Made by a program: the position numbers and the translations under genes | Assembly (NCBI GenBank): GCA_021401465.1 | Contig: JADDMT010000199.1 | Location: 1 to 40,583, forward strand | Length of the DNA: 40,583 bases | Direction: 5' to 3' | Source: Teratosphaeria epicoccoides | Lineage: Eukaryota > Ascomycota > Dothideomycetes > Mycosphaerellales > Teratosphaeriaceae | In this document: positions 1-9,023 of the stretch, piece by piece | How the letters are laid out: each line of letters opens with the position of its first letter | How positions within the stretch are numbered: the stretch's first letter is position 1 | Notes under the pieces: model-generated | The model's database searches: none | The model's input: the letters and a program-made list of their open reading frames with translations, nothing else | Told to the model about the DNA's origin: nothing

Positions 1-126
1 CGGACGACATACGAGCCAACGTATGTACGAAGGACCCCCTTGCCATATGTGGCAGGGTCACTGCATGCCAAGGGCGGCTATTAGAACCCATGCGGTTCAA
101 ATGGTCCCCTAGTATCAACCGTATCA
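1..126 (-). repeat. Family B LTR, right-hand edge (start of LTR)
   Basis: This is the reverse complement of the first ~126 bp of the 360 bp family B LTR, as seen complete at 18777-19136. It ends in cgtatca, the complement of the LTR start TGATACG. It abuts sequence that belongs inside the antisense gene of element B0, so it is either the 5' LTR of a minus-strand B element or a solo LTR inserted there. The next bases, ccttg (127-131), are the likely target duplication; the other copy lies outside the window. Confidence 0.9.
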
Positions 127-946
127 CCTTGCCTCTATTAACGATGACTTCAAGACGCGGATAATCTGCAAGAAGGTTATCAAGCAATTCACTATCCCTG
201 CCGCTAAGGCTACGCCCTAGCGCTGTACTAAGAGGCAGCCTGCCTCTAAACTAGTCCTAAGGACTAAGCTGTAAGTTACTTACTCGAATCCTGTCGCGTG
301 CGTATAGCTAACACATTGTAGCGCCGCTACCTACGCCGCCTCGACGCTACTATCTAAGAAGAAGAAGAAGGCTAGGGCCAAAATTAAGGTTAGCGACAAG
401 GAAGCTAAACCTTCCCTGCTTGTAATCCGTACTACGTCTGCTAAGACGCTAAGGTACAAGCCTCTAGGCTAGATCTTTAAGGATGAGGAGGATGACAATG
501 TCTAGGATACCTTCGGTCCTAACGTGATCCCTTCGCGCTGTAGTGTCGCCGCACTAGTTACGCCTAAGGGGGACACTAAGTCTAATGATGTAGTCGACAC
601 TTGTGTCAAGAAGCGTAAGATGATCTCGAGGGCCGAGCGTAACAGCCGCAAGCGCGCCCGAGTCTCTTTGCCTTCTAATGCTAAGGATAAGGTAGTTATC
701 GTAACTAGGCGTAGTAAGGATCTCGCTAGCTCTCTAGCTACTATAGGCTCTAAAGACGAGCTCCCTTGCAACCTACTAAAGAAGAAGATGCTAGCCTCTC
801 TTCGTAGCGTTGCTACTCCCGTTACTCCTAGTCGCTTTAGGGTGTTTAGTAGACCCCGTGCAGGTAGGTAGTTCCTAGCGGACCGTAACAAGAAAGACTC
901 TTCTACTTCAGGTTTAGTCAGGAAGCCCCTAACTAGTAGTCGCTAA
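127..946 (+). pseudogene. B0 antisense accessory gene, C-terminal fragment (duplicate copy 1)
   Basis: Same frame as the B1 antisense gene from the Ala-Ser-Ile-Asp-Asp-Asp stretch (131 on) to the TAA at 944-946, with no net indel but several TAG codons. The predicted product is strongly basic and hydrophilic: Lys runs, an acidic patch near 480, then a KKRK-type basic motif near 608-620, and Ser/Arg-rich sequence. The N-terminal cysteine cluster seen in B1 is missing because a B LTR is inserted at 126/127. Function unknown; the basic motifs suggest a nuclear or nucleic-acid-binding protein (inference). Confidence 0.75.
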
Positions 947-1111
947 GCATTAGCTACGAAGCTAATCTAAGCATGTCTCTTGTTCTCCTTAGGTTTATTC
1001 TAGGTGTGCCTTTAGGCATTAATAATGTATAAGTAGGGTGTTTGCTTCTCGTTATTACTTCGCGCGTCATGCGCTACATATATGTGTTAAGAATTCTGCT
1101 CCGAAACTCTT
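161..1111 (+). repeat. Tandem duplication in B0, unit 1 (951 bp)
   Basis: The segment starting ataatctgcaag at 161 starts again as ataatccgcaag at 1112. Unit 1 runs through the end of the antisense gene and into the last codons of the Gag-Pol frame (opposite strand), then jumps back into the middle of the antisense gene. From unit start to the antisense stop is 783 nt in both units, once A1 is removed from unit 2. The junction has short homology, ttat/ataatc. Confidence 0.85.
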
Positions 1112-1480
1112 ATAATCCGCAAGAAGGTCATCAAGTAATTCACTGCTCCCGCCGCTAAGGCCACGCCCTAGCGCCGTACTAAGAGACAGCCTGCCTCTAA
1201 GCTAGTCCTAAGGACTAAGCCATAAGTTACTTACTCGAATCCTGTCGCGTGCGTACAGCTAACACATTGTAGCGCTGCCGACTACGCCGCCTCGACGCTA
1301 CTGTCTAAGAAGAAGAAGAAGGCCAGGGCCAAAATTGAGGTTAGCGACGAGGAAGCCGAACCTTCCCTGCTTGCGACCTACACTACGTCCGTCAAGACGC
1401 TAAGGCACAAGCCTCTAGGCTAGATCTTTGAGGATAAGGAGGATGACGACGTCTAGGATACCTTCGGTCCTAACGTAATC

Positions 1481-1485
1481 CCTTC
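1481..1485. repeat. Target-site duplication of A1, left copy (ccttc)
   Basis: ccttc directly precedes the A1 5' LTR; the same five bases follow the 3' LTR at 8467-8471. The uninterrupted site is seen in the sister copy of the host sequence at 519-540 (gatcccttcgcgctg). Confidence 0.95.
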
Positions 1486-1599
1486 TGTCATAAGTGTCAG
1501 GAGTACTATAGGTTTCAGGATCATGAGGGTCCTAAGTGCTATAAGTTATAGGTATAGTCATAAGAGTACTATGAGTCATAGGCATAGTCATAGGAGAAA

Positions 1600-1770
1600 G
1601 GATCTGTCACGTGAGGACAGATCCCCGGATCTATAGGGTTAGTCTACAGATCTATAGGCCTATAAGGAAGAAGGGATCTGTCACAGGATAACAGACCCTT
1701 AGATCTATAGGGTTAGTCTACAGATCTATAGACATGGATCTATTAGGTCTGTCGACAGATCTAACAGAGC
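1600..1770. other. Hairpin array in the U3 of the family A LTR
   Basis: At least five inverted repeats lie in ~170 bp. The first is GGATCTGTC (1600-1608) with GACAGATCC (1616-1624), a perfect 9 bp stem and 7 nt loop. The second is ATCTATAG (1629-1636) with CTACAGAT (1644-1651), one transition from perfect. A GGATCTGT/AACAGACCC pair, a repeat of the second hairpin and a near-palindrome around gtctgtcgacagat follow. The same array is in all family A LTRs here. Confidence 0.8.
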
Positions 1771-1785
1771 TGCTCTGTCTCTCTA

Positions 1786-1793
1786 GTATATAG
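1786..1793 (+). promoter_or_regulatory. TATA-like box in the A1 5' LTR
   Basis: gtatatag, with the segment complementary to the primer-binding position (gtgcttaa, 1826-1833) about 38 nt downstream, where transcription would be expected to start. Conserved in the 3' LTR and in A2. Confidence 0.5.
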
Positions 1794-1956
1794 GGATAGC
1801 TTTAGGACAGGCAGTTAGGAGCTTCGTGCTTAATTCAATTCCCTTTCCCTAGGGGATAGTTAGTTACAAGGTTAACTACTATTGTCGATATTCTTCACAG
1901 CTCTACGAGTCTAACACCTAGTCACCTTCCTGCTATTAGCACCTACCCTTATAACA

Positions 1957-1973
1957 TTTTAAGCACTACTTCT
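1957..1973 (+). other. A1 primer-binding position, possible self-priming
   Basis: Directly after the 5' LTR the sequence is ttttaagcactacttct, with no TGG start typical of tRNA-primed elements. Its ttaagcac (1959-1966) is the exact complement of gtgcttaa at 1826-1833 in the LTR, near the expected RNA 5' end. Tf1-type elements prime this way. In A2 the downstream copy reads ttgagcac, one transition different from the LTR copy. Confidence 0.45.
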
Positions 1974-2015
1974 AAGGAAGCATTAGGGGACTTGTCGAGC
2001 GCTTAACATACGCCT

Positions 2016-3803
2016 ATGTTAAGTAGTTCTTTAGCTGTTAGTTCAACTTCTAGCGACAATCAACTGACACTACGAGAACAAGTTGCCGCTATACCTCAAA
2101 TTACGTAGTAGCTCGAATCTATTTACCTTAGCGAGATAGCTCTAGCATCTGTCGCAGGTTTAACTACTAGGAATAGACACGGTAATAACGGCTTCAAAAT
2201 GGGAAGCCCTACAGAGTTCATAGGATAACGATCTCAAGTCGAGATGTTTATCCTATAATGCTAGTTAGCATTTAACGTAGATATAGAATGGTTTATAACA
2301 CATCATAAGCGAATGATGTACATTGTCTCTTACCTAAAGGGACTAGCGTTCGAGTTTATCTAGCCTCATCTAACAGATTATCTAGATCATGTTAGTAACG
2401 TCGAAGCTAGGAAGACAACAACTAGGGAGATTCTTAACTTAGACAAGTCTTTGTTTAAGGCATTACGCGAAGCGTTTAGGCTTAGTAATAAGCAACAAGA
2501 GGCCAAGAGAGCTCTCCTAGGAATCTAGCAGAAGGGTTCCGCCATTAAGTACCGCGCGGACTTTTAGACCCTCTCTGCTCGAGTCGACTAGAATGATAAT
2601 GCTTTAGCCGCTTAGTTCTACTAGGGACTAAAGGAGACGGTTAAAGACGAAATTGCCCGAGGAGATTAGCTAACGACATTCAAGGAAATAAGCGATCTCG
2701 CAATTAGAATCGATAATTGCATCTAGGAACGACAGCAAGAACGACAACATGGAAATCGCAAGCTAGCACAGGCTAACTATGAGGTCTAACGATTAGCACT
2801 AAAATAGCGAAGCGATTACTACGGTCTCTAACCTATGGAGTTAGATGCGACTAAGGGGCGTCCGAGGAATAGACCCTGAGGAAAGCCGCGGAAGGGCTCT
2901 CCTCCCTAGAATAGTCTGAAGAAGCCATTTGACAAGAGTAATCTCGAGTGCTACAACTGTAGAAAGAAAGGACACTTTGCCCGCAAGTGTTTTGCTAAGA
3001 GGCAACGACGAGAACTGCCTAGGATAGAGCAGGCTCGCGCGACTATAACGGCGCCTTAGCAAAAGGCCGCCGCTACTCGAGAACCGGACTATGCCGCACT
3101 TACTTAGACTACGTGCTACAACGACAGTTGTCGAATTCACATAAGTGATAAAGATGGTTCCGGATAGTACCCTAGCTAAAACAAGGCATAGTCAATCTAT
3201 GCGCTAAGGGGTACACCTTCTAGTGCGACAGTCCTAAGGCAACAGGAGCTAGAAGAAGAAGGAGAAGGTTCGGACGATAACTACGAGCTTGTCAAAGCCG
3301 TTATTCCTGATTCCGAGGAAGACGAGAGCATAGAGCGATAGGCTATGCTACCGCATGACATTAGACTCGATATTATCCGCATTATACAGAACTAGTAGGC
3401 TTAGGCTTACCCATGGATTAATAGAGTACAACATGTCGACTAGCTTTAGTATGACGAACTAGCCGACTATATGCGACGACACCTGAGGAGACTACTAGTT
3501 GTAGCTTAACCTTACGCGCATCAGAAAGTTGTCTAAGAAATTGTACCGTTCGGGGTAGAGTTTACGCCCTAGGGAGGCTACCTAACCTACGAAGGTATTC
3601 AGATTCCACGAGCGCTACGGCTCTAAGTCTATCACTTAAAGATAGAGTACGCAAGAAACGCGTAGGAACAGCGAGGCTAAGAGCAAGAACGACCTCTTAG
3701 GCCAGAAAACGGTAACGCTTAGAGAAGAAGCTAAGACCGTACGATCCCTAAACTAGTCCGTGAAGACAGTTATTCGGGAAACGACAAGGTCCGCCGGAAT
3801 TAG
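2016..3803 (+). pseudogene. gag: A1 gag (nucleocapsid precursor), RIP-inactivated
   Basis: ATG at 2016, 60 nt after the LTR. The N-terminal part is Ser-rich, followed by a Ty3/Gypsy Gag-like helical region (around 2290-2680, with a Lys-Gly-Leu-Ala-Phe-Glu-Phe stretch) and a perfect CCHC zinc knuckle, Cys-X2-Cys-X4-His-X4-Cys, at 2949-2990 (residues ~312-325). Some 260 further codons of charged sequence follow before the -1 frameshift heptamer. Zero-frame TAG at 3801-3803 lies 19 nt past the heptamer and could be the native Gag stop or a RIP product. Many internal TAG/TAA codons. The A2 copy has the same spacing to every landmark, so no net indel separates them. Confidence 0.85.
3776..3782 (+). 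promoter_or_regulatory. Candidate -1 ribosomal frameshift site GGGAAAC (A1)
   Basis: In the gag frame (ATG 2016) the bases read G GGA AAC, the X XXY YYZ form of a -1 slippery heptamer. After slipping, the frame is exactly the protease-RT-integrase frame. Six nt downstream (GACAAG) a stem can form: GTCCG 3789-3793 with CGGAC 3809-3813. Site and stem are kept in A2 (33976-33970), at the same distance (1760 nt) from its gag ATG. Confidence 0.7.
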
Positions 3804-6800
3804 ACCTACGGACGGACTAGACAGGGCTGTAACAATGTGCCGCGATTGGCGCCAGATACGCGAACAACCTTAGAGTATAGGTACACATCGACGAGACGCT
3901 AGCTAGGGCCTTAATAGATTCAGGATGTACTAGAATCTTCATGACGCCCAAGTTTGCTAGGATAGCTAGGATAAAGCTACAGGCAAAGACGAATGCTTTC
4001 TCGCTACAAGTAATTAACGGAAAGCTAGTCACGTACAACTAAGGAATAGTTGACGAAGAGACCGAGATGATGCCTCTGCGGATAGGACGCTACTAAGAGA
4101 TGCTCTAGTTCGACATTACAGAGTCACTAGGCACAGATGTAGTACTAGGGTTACTATGGCTAAGAAACGCTAACCCCTATATCGACTAGAAGAATAAGAG
4201 GATCTAGTTCCTAGAACTCTTAAGATCGATACCTCTATCTGTAGTACACGACGTACTAGGCAAGATCGAAATATGTGCTATGACTTCAAGCGAGATAGTA
4301 GCTGCTATTAAGGATCTAGAACAGGAAGTGCATGTCCTATAGGTCAAAGCAACGCAAACGGAAGTCAGGGTCGAATTCATAGTTCCTGATAAGTATAAAG
4401 AGTTCGCTACTCTTTTTAAGGAAGAACCCGACTAAGAAGCTCTGCTAGAATACTAGGAGTAGGACTACGGGATACCCTTACTCCCTAGCAAGACACTAAC
4501 GAAGCAATTAGTTCGCCTGTTATTAGCGGCGAAACTAGAGATTCTCCGGAAATACCTAGAAGATAACCTCCGGAAAGGCTTCATCCGCGAGTCGTAGTCC
4601 CTAGCTAGATACCTGATCCTGTTTGTGCCTAAGGGGGAAGATGACGAGCGACTCTACGTAGATTATTATAGATTAAACGACATCATAATAAAGAATAGTT
4701 ATCTACTTCCTTTGCTCTCGGAATTGCAGGACTACCTACAAGGAGCAATGTAGTTCTCGAAGTTCGACATACCCGGAGTGTATAACTAAATTCGAATTAA
4801 GGAAGGCAAAGAATAGAAGACTGCGTTCTAAACTAGGTTCGGACACTACGAGTACATAGTCATGCTATTTAGGTTAACAAACGCCCTAGCTACATAGCAG
4901 GCATTTATTAACAATGTGCTACGAGAGTACCTTGACGTCTTTGTAGTTATATACCTAGACGACATCCTCGTCTACTCCTAGACGATCGAAGAGTATAGGA
5001 CTTACGTGCGCAAGGTACTTTAGAAACTCCAGGATTACTAGTTAAAGGTTAAGCCTCAGAAAAGCGAGTTTTATAAGCAGGAAGTACAATTCCTTAGCTA
5101 CGTAGTAGCATAGAATAGAATCAAGATAGACACTAAGAAAGTCTAAGTCGTAAAAGAGTAGCCTACGCCAACTAATAATAAGGAAGTATAGTCCTTCCTT
5201 AGGTTCGCTAACTTCTACTAAAGATTTGTGGCGAACTATTCGATGATTATGGCACCGCTTACGACTCTTACTACAAAGGATACGTCATTCGTGTAGGACG
5301 ACGCCTAACGAAATGCCTTCAAGGAACTTAAGCGACGATTCACAGATTAGCTAATCTTACTTGTATTCGACCTAGATAAGCCTATTATAGTCGAAACAGA
5401 TGCCTCCGACGTAGCGCTCGGCGCATGCTTAAGTTAACTAGGACCGAGTAGACGGCTACAGCTAGTCGCCTACTACTCGAGGAAATTGTCTGGACTTAAA
5501 CTCCATTACGACATCTACGACAAAGAACTTCTAGCTATAGTAGACGCCTACAAGGCCTAGCGAGTCTACTTAGAAGGTTCTAAGTACTAGGTCATAGTCT
5601 ACACAGACCATAAGAACTTGCGATACTTCATAACGACGAAAGAATTAAACTGACGACAGGTTCGGTAGAGTAAGGAGCTCTCTAGTTTTAACTGCAAGAT
5701 CGTCTATTACAAGGGGACCGATAACGCGCGCGCTGATGCACTTAGCCGCTAGACGGACTACATGAAGGGCGTGAAGCAGGAGAAACATGCTCTTCTCCAG
5801 GAAAATAGCGATAGCACGCTAGGAGTCAACTGACTCGCGGCTACAACTGTCACATAGACTAGTGAATTTCAGGACGACCTGAAGAACGCGCTAGTCTACG
5901 ACCTAACTGCACTCGCTATCCGCGACGACATTAATAGACAGGAGGATTAGGAAGACGAAGACGGAATCCTTCTGTTTCAAGGATTAGTATATGTGCTAAC
6001 GTCTTTACGATTAGAGCTACTACGACTCTAACACGACGTACCTTAGGCAGGACACCCGGGAGTGTCTAAAATGAAGCAAATTCTCTGACAAGAATATTAC
6101 TTCCCTAGGATAAGCAAGGCAATCGAGGACTACGTCTGTTAATGTGTGACTTGCCGACAAAGTAAGTATGACTGTCATAAACTGTATGGGCTACTATAAC
6201 TACTTAAGGTACCTTAACGGCCATAGGAATCGCTCGCCATGGATTTCATTGTTAAACTACCTTAGTCGAGAGAACCTGCTACGAATGAGTTCTTCGACAG
6301 GATCATGGTAGTAGTCGACCGATTCACTAAGTTTAGGAAGTTTATCCCTTACCGCGAAGACTTTAAGACTAAAGATATTGCGCATGTCTTTATTAAGTAG
6401 GTAGTAGCACTACATAGCATGCTATAGGACCTAGTGACAGATCGAGGATCCGTGTTTACCTCTAACTTCTAGAGAGCCCTAATGAGACAATTCTAGGTCA
6501 AACATCGACTAAGTACTTCCTTCTACCCTTAGACAGATAGACAGACAGAACGTCTAAATCAGACGTTAGAATAGTACCTTCGATCCTATGTGAATAGGGA
6601 CTAGAACAACTAGGTAGAATTATTGCTAATAGCACAGCTCGCGTATAATAGTATGCTAGCAGAGTCGACAGGACTCTTGCCTTTTCAGATGGCATATAGA
6701 TTAGCTATAGAAGATATCCCGGACGTCTTAGCTAGTAATCCGAACCTAGTAGCACTCAGACGAGTAGAACATCTACGCCGACTGCAAACAGAAGCACGAC

Positions 6801-7300
6801 TCGACCTGCATTTCTATTAGTAGAACATGGCATAGTACGCAAATCGTAAGAGAATTAAGGGACTAATTCTAAAGGAGGGGGACAAGGTGTATCTCCTCTG
6901 CCGTCACATCAAATCAGACAAGCCGAGTAAAAAACTAGACGCTGTAAAACTAGGACTATTCAGGATTAAGGCCAAGAAAGGACTAGTTAATTTTGAGTTA
7001 CAGCTACCTAAGCAGATGAGAATACACCCTGTGTTCTATGTCTCTCTGCTAGAACAAGTAGCGCTAGACGCTACACTATAAACGGAACCCTTACTACTCG
7101 ACCCTAAAGTAGAAGAACCCGAGTACTCTGTTGAGAAGATTGTTAACACTTGCTAGCGGGACAGACAGCGAGAGTACTTAGTAAAATGGGAAGGATATAG
7201 GAGTACCGAGAACACCTAGGAACCCCTAGAACATCTGCGAAACCGTTAGCAAAAGATACGAAGTTTCGAGAAAGGAACGAACCTAGGAAGAAGATCCTAA
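3777..7300 (+). pseudogene. pol: A1 pol (protease, RT, RNase H, integrase, chromodomain), RIP-inactivated
   Basis: All landmarks lie in one frame, -1 relative to gag. In order: retropepsin motif Asp-Ser-Gly-Cys-Thr at 3917-3931; RT motif Tyr-Leu-Asp-Asp at 4952-4963; RNase H Thr-Asp-Ala-Ser near 5398; integrase zinc-binding His/Cys region 6030-6165; integrase core with Met-Asp-Phe at 6239, Thr-Asp-Arg-Gly near 6437, and a retained Glu at 6548-6550; chromodomain at about 7110-7260 with Tyr-Leu-Val-Lys-Trp-Glu-Gly-Tyr. TAA at 7298-7300 ends the frame; the same TAA is in A2. The last residues overlap the antisense gene tail-to-tail. Dozens of TAG codons; no frame break seen. Confidence 0.88.
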
Positions 7301-7804
7301 GCCATGACTAGACTCCTGCAGGACACCGTCGATCGGCTTGGCTATCACGCCATCCAGGAAACCCTAATATGAGGCGTTAGTAAAACCCTCTATTACGCTC
7401 TATGTCGTAGGACTAAGAGCGAGGCCCGCTAAAGGATCTAGGTCAAGAAGGAACCTAGCCTGCGAGAGAGCCTGTTCCTCGGCCTTATCCTCCCTGATCT
7501 CACGCTCCTCGAGAGCGCGACTATCCTCGACCTCCTAGTCGACCGTGTCTAACTGTTTTCGAAGACGTATCTCCTTTACATGCGCCTCTATTATCTTCTG
7601 CGAAGCCTTGGCTAGGACCGCCTTCGCACGATTAAGATCGGCAATTAGTCTTTTCTGCTAATTGCCTAACTTCTTCTATTTGACCTCTATTACCTTCGCG
7701 TCGTAACTTCGACAGTTACTAAAGTGACATTACGAACATTTCCCTAAGGAAATGTGTACCTAACAAACGAGCTTTAACTCTTGACACTAAGTATAGGACT
7801 TTAT
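7283..7804 (-). pseudogene. A1 antisense accessory gene (six-Cys plus coiled-coil-like protein), RIP-inactivated
   Basis: A 522 nt frame on the strand opposite to gag-pol, same length as in A2 (29948-30469). The start codon reads ATA here (7804-7802) where A2 has ATG. A2 shows the cysteine pattern best (CX2CX6CX8CX2CX4C in the first ~31 residues); here the first Cys is Tyr. The rest is rich in Lys, Glu, Ala and Leu with heptad-like spacing (Arg-Ala-Lys-Ala-Val-Leu, later runs of Glu), suggesting a coiled coil, then a tail ending at TAG 7285-7283. It overlaps the end of pol by 18 nt. Function unknown. Confidence 0.65.
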
Positions 7805-7982
7805 GCTGTCCTGGCCCTAACGATAGATTCGATTCGCGCGGCGTTTACGTTTCTGCGTTAAGGGGGCGTTAGTGTCTAGAATGACATAAGGCAGTAATGT
7901 AGAAAGAGAAGACATCACGGCACAAAAGGAAATGACAAGAGAAACCCCATACTAATAAGGTAGCTTAGGGATGAGCTAGGCT

Positions 7983-7992
7983 AAGAGGGGGA
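7983..7992 (+). other. A1 polypurine tract
   Basis: aagaggggga lies 3 nt before the 3' LTR, the usual position for the plus-strand DNA primer of an LTR retrotransposon. Confidence 0.7.
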
Positions 7993-7995
7993 TAG

Positions 7996-8466
7996 TGTTA
8001 TGAGTGTCAGGAGTACTATAGGTTTTAGGATCATGAGGGTCCTAAGTGCTATGAGTTATAGGTATAGTCATAAGAGTACTATGAGTTATAGGCATAGTCA
8101 TAGGAGAAAGGATCTGTCACGTGAGGACAGATCCCCGGATCTGTAGGATTAGTCTATAGATCTACAGGCCTATAAAGAAGAAGGGATCTGTCATGGGATA
8201 ACAGACCCTTAGATGTGTAGGGTTAGTCTACAGATCTACAGACATAGATCTATTAGGTCTGTCGACAGATCTAACAGAGCTACTCTGTCTCTCTAGTATA
8301 TAGGGATAGCTTTAGGACAGGCAGTTAGGAGCTTCGTGCTTAATTTAATTCCCTTTCCCTAGGGGATAGTTAGTTACAAGGTTAACTACTATTGTCGATA
8401 TTCTTCATAGCTCTACAAGTCTAACACCTAGTTACCTTCCTGCTATTAGCACCTACCCTTATGACA
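7996..8466 (+). repeat. A1 3' LTR (471 bp)
   Basis: Same length as the 5' LTR and ends CTTATGACA. Differences from the 5' copy are nearly all transitions, as expected from RIP. It is followed by the target duplication ccttc (8467-8471) and then by B0. Confidence 0.95.
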
Positions 8467-8471
8467 CCTTC
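8467..8471. repeat. Target-site duplication of A1, right copy (ccttc)
   Basis: Matches 1481-1485; after it, the antisense gene of B0 resumes in frame. Confidence 0.95.
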
Positions 8472-9023
8472 GCGCTGTAGTGTCACTACACTAGTTACGC
8501 CTAAGGGGGACACTAAGTCTAATGATGTAGTTAACACTCGTGTCAAGAAGCGCAAGATGATCTCGAGGGCCGAGCGTGACAGCCGCAAGCGCGCTCGAGT
8601 CTCTTTGCCTTCTAATACTAAGGATGAGGTAGTCGTCGCGACTAGGCGCGGTAAGGATGTCGCTAGTTCTCTAGCTACTATAGGCTCCGAAGACGAGCTC
8701 TCTCGTAACCTACTAAAGAAGAAAATGCTAGCCTTTCTTCGTGGCGTTACTACCCCTGTCACTTATAGTCGCTTCGGGGTGTTTAGTAGACCCCGTGTAG
8801 GTAGGTAGTTCCTAGCGGACCGTAACAAGAAAGACTCTCCTGCTTCGGGTTTAGTTAGGAAGCCCCTAACTAGTAGTCGCTAAGCATTAGCTACGAAGCT
8901 AATCTGAGCATGTCTCTTGTTCTCCTTAGGTTTATTCTAGGTGTGCCTTTAGGCATCAATAATGTATAAGTAGGGCGTTTGCTTCTTGTTGTTACTCCGC
9001 GCGTTATGCGCTATATACACATG

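Larger units (their letters stand above)
1486..1956 (+). repeat. A1 5' LTR (471 bp)
   Basis: Starts TGTCATAAG and ends CTTATAACA; the 3' LTR ends CTTATGACA, giving a perfect 9 bp terminal inverted repeat in the unmutated form. The U3 part (1600-1770) is packed with hairpins whose arms are GATCTGT/ACAGATC. A TATA-like box gtatatag is at 1786-1793, and a CT-rich region follows. Confidence 0.95.
1486..8466 (+). mobile_element. A1: full-length family A chromovirus (Ty3/Gypsy)
   Basis: 6981 bp element: 5' LTR 1486-1956, gag 2016-3803, pol in the -1 frame to 7300, an antisense gene 7804-7283, a purine tract, and a 3' LTR at 7996-8466. It is inserted in the antisense gene of B0 with a 5 bp duplication (ccttc). 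LTRs are the same length and differ at roughly 20 sites by eye, all but one transitions. All protein frames keep their length but are broken by TAG/TAA codons, so the element is dead by RIP-like mutation, not by deletion. Confidence 0.95.
1112..8883 (+). pseudogene. B0 antisense accessory gene, C-terminal fragment (copy 2, split by A1)
   Basis: Codons 1112-1485, A1, then 8472-8883 (TAA at 8881-8883). Removing 1486-8471 restores one frame with no net indel. The product matches the B1 antisense gene from its Met-Ile-Arg-Lys-Lys segment to the C-terminus; the clearest open piece is 8461-8808. It carries TAG codons in the same style as its sister copy. Its role is unknown; see the B1 entry at 24291-25787. 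Confidence 0.75.

Noticed and set aside
502..891. 129-codon minus-strand frame, and similar ones at 8421-8762 (-) and 24466-24735 (+)
   Set aside because: They mirror the C-terminal part of the family B antisense gene, whose frame is supported by length, lack of indels and conservation in three copies.
1600..1770. Possible CRISPR-like or terminator array
   Set aside because: The inverted repeats lie within an LTR, have no uniform spacer-repeat unit, and are found in all family A LTRs.
2841..3140. 99-codon open frame on the minus strand, with a similar one at 34612-34911 (+)
   Set aside because: It lies exactly opposite the gag zinc knuckle of A1 and A2; openness on that strand is a by-product of codon phase, and it has no motif.
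3817..4038. 73-codon frame on minus strand with hydrophobic runs, and its counterpart at 33714-33935
   Set aside because: It is opposite the protease of family A. The Asp-Ser-Gly motif on the other strand explains the region.
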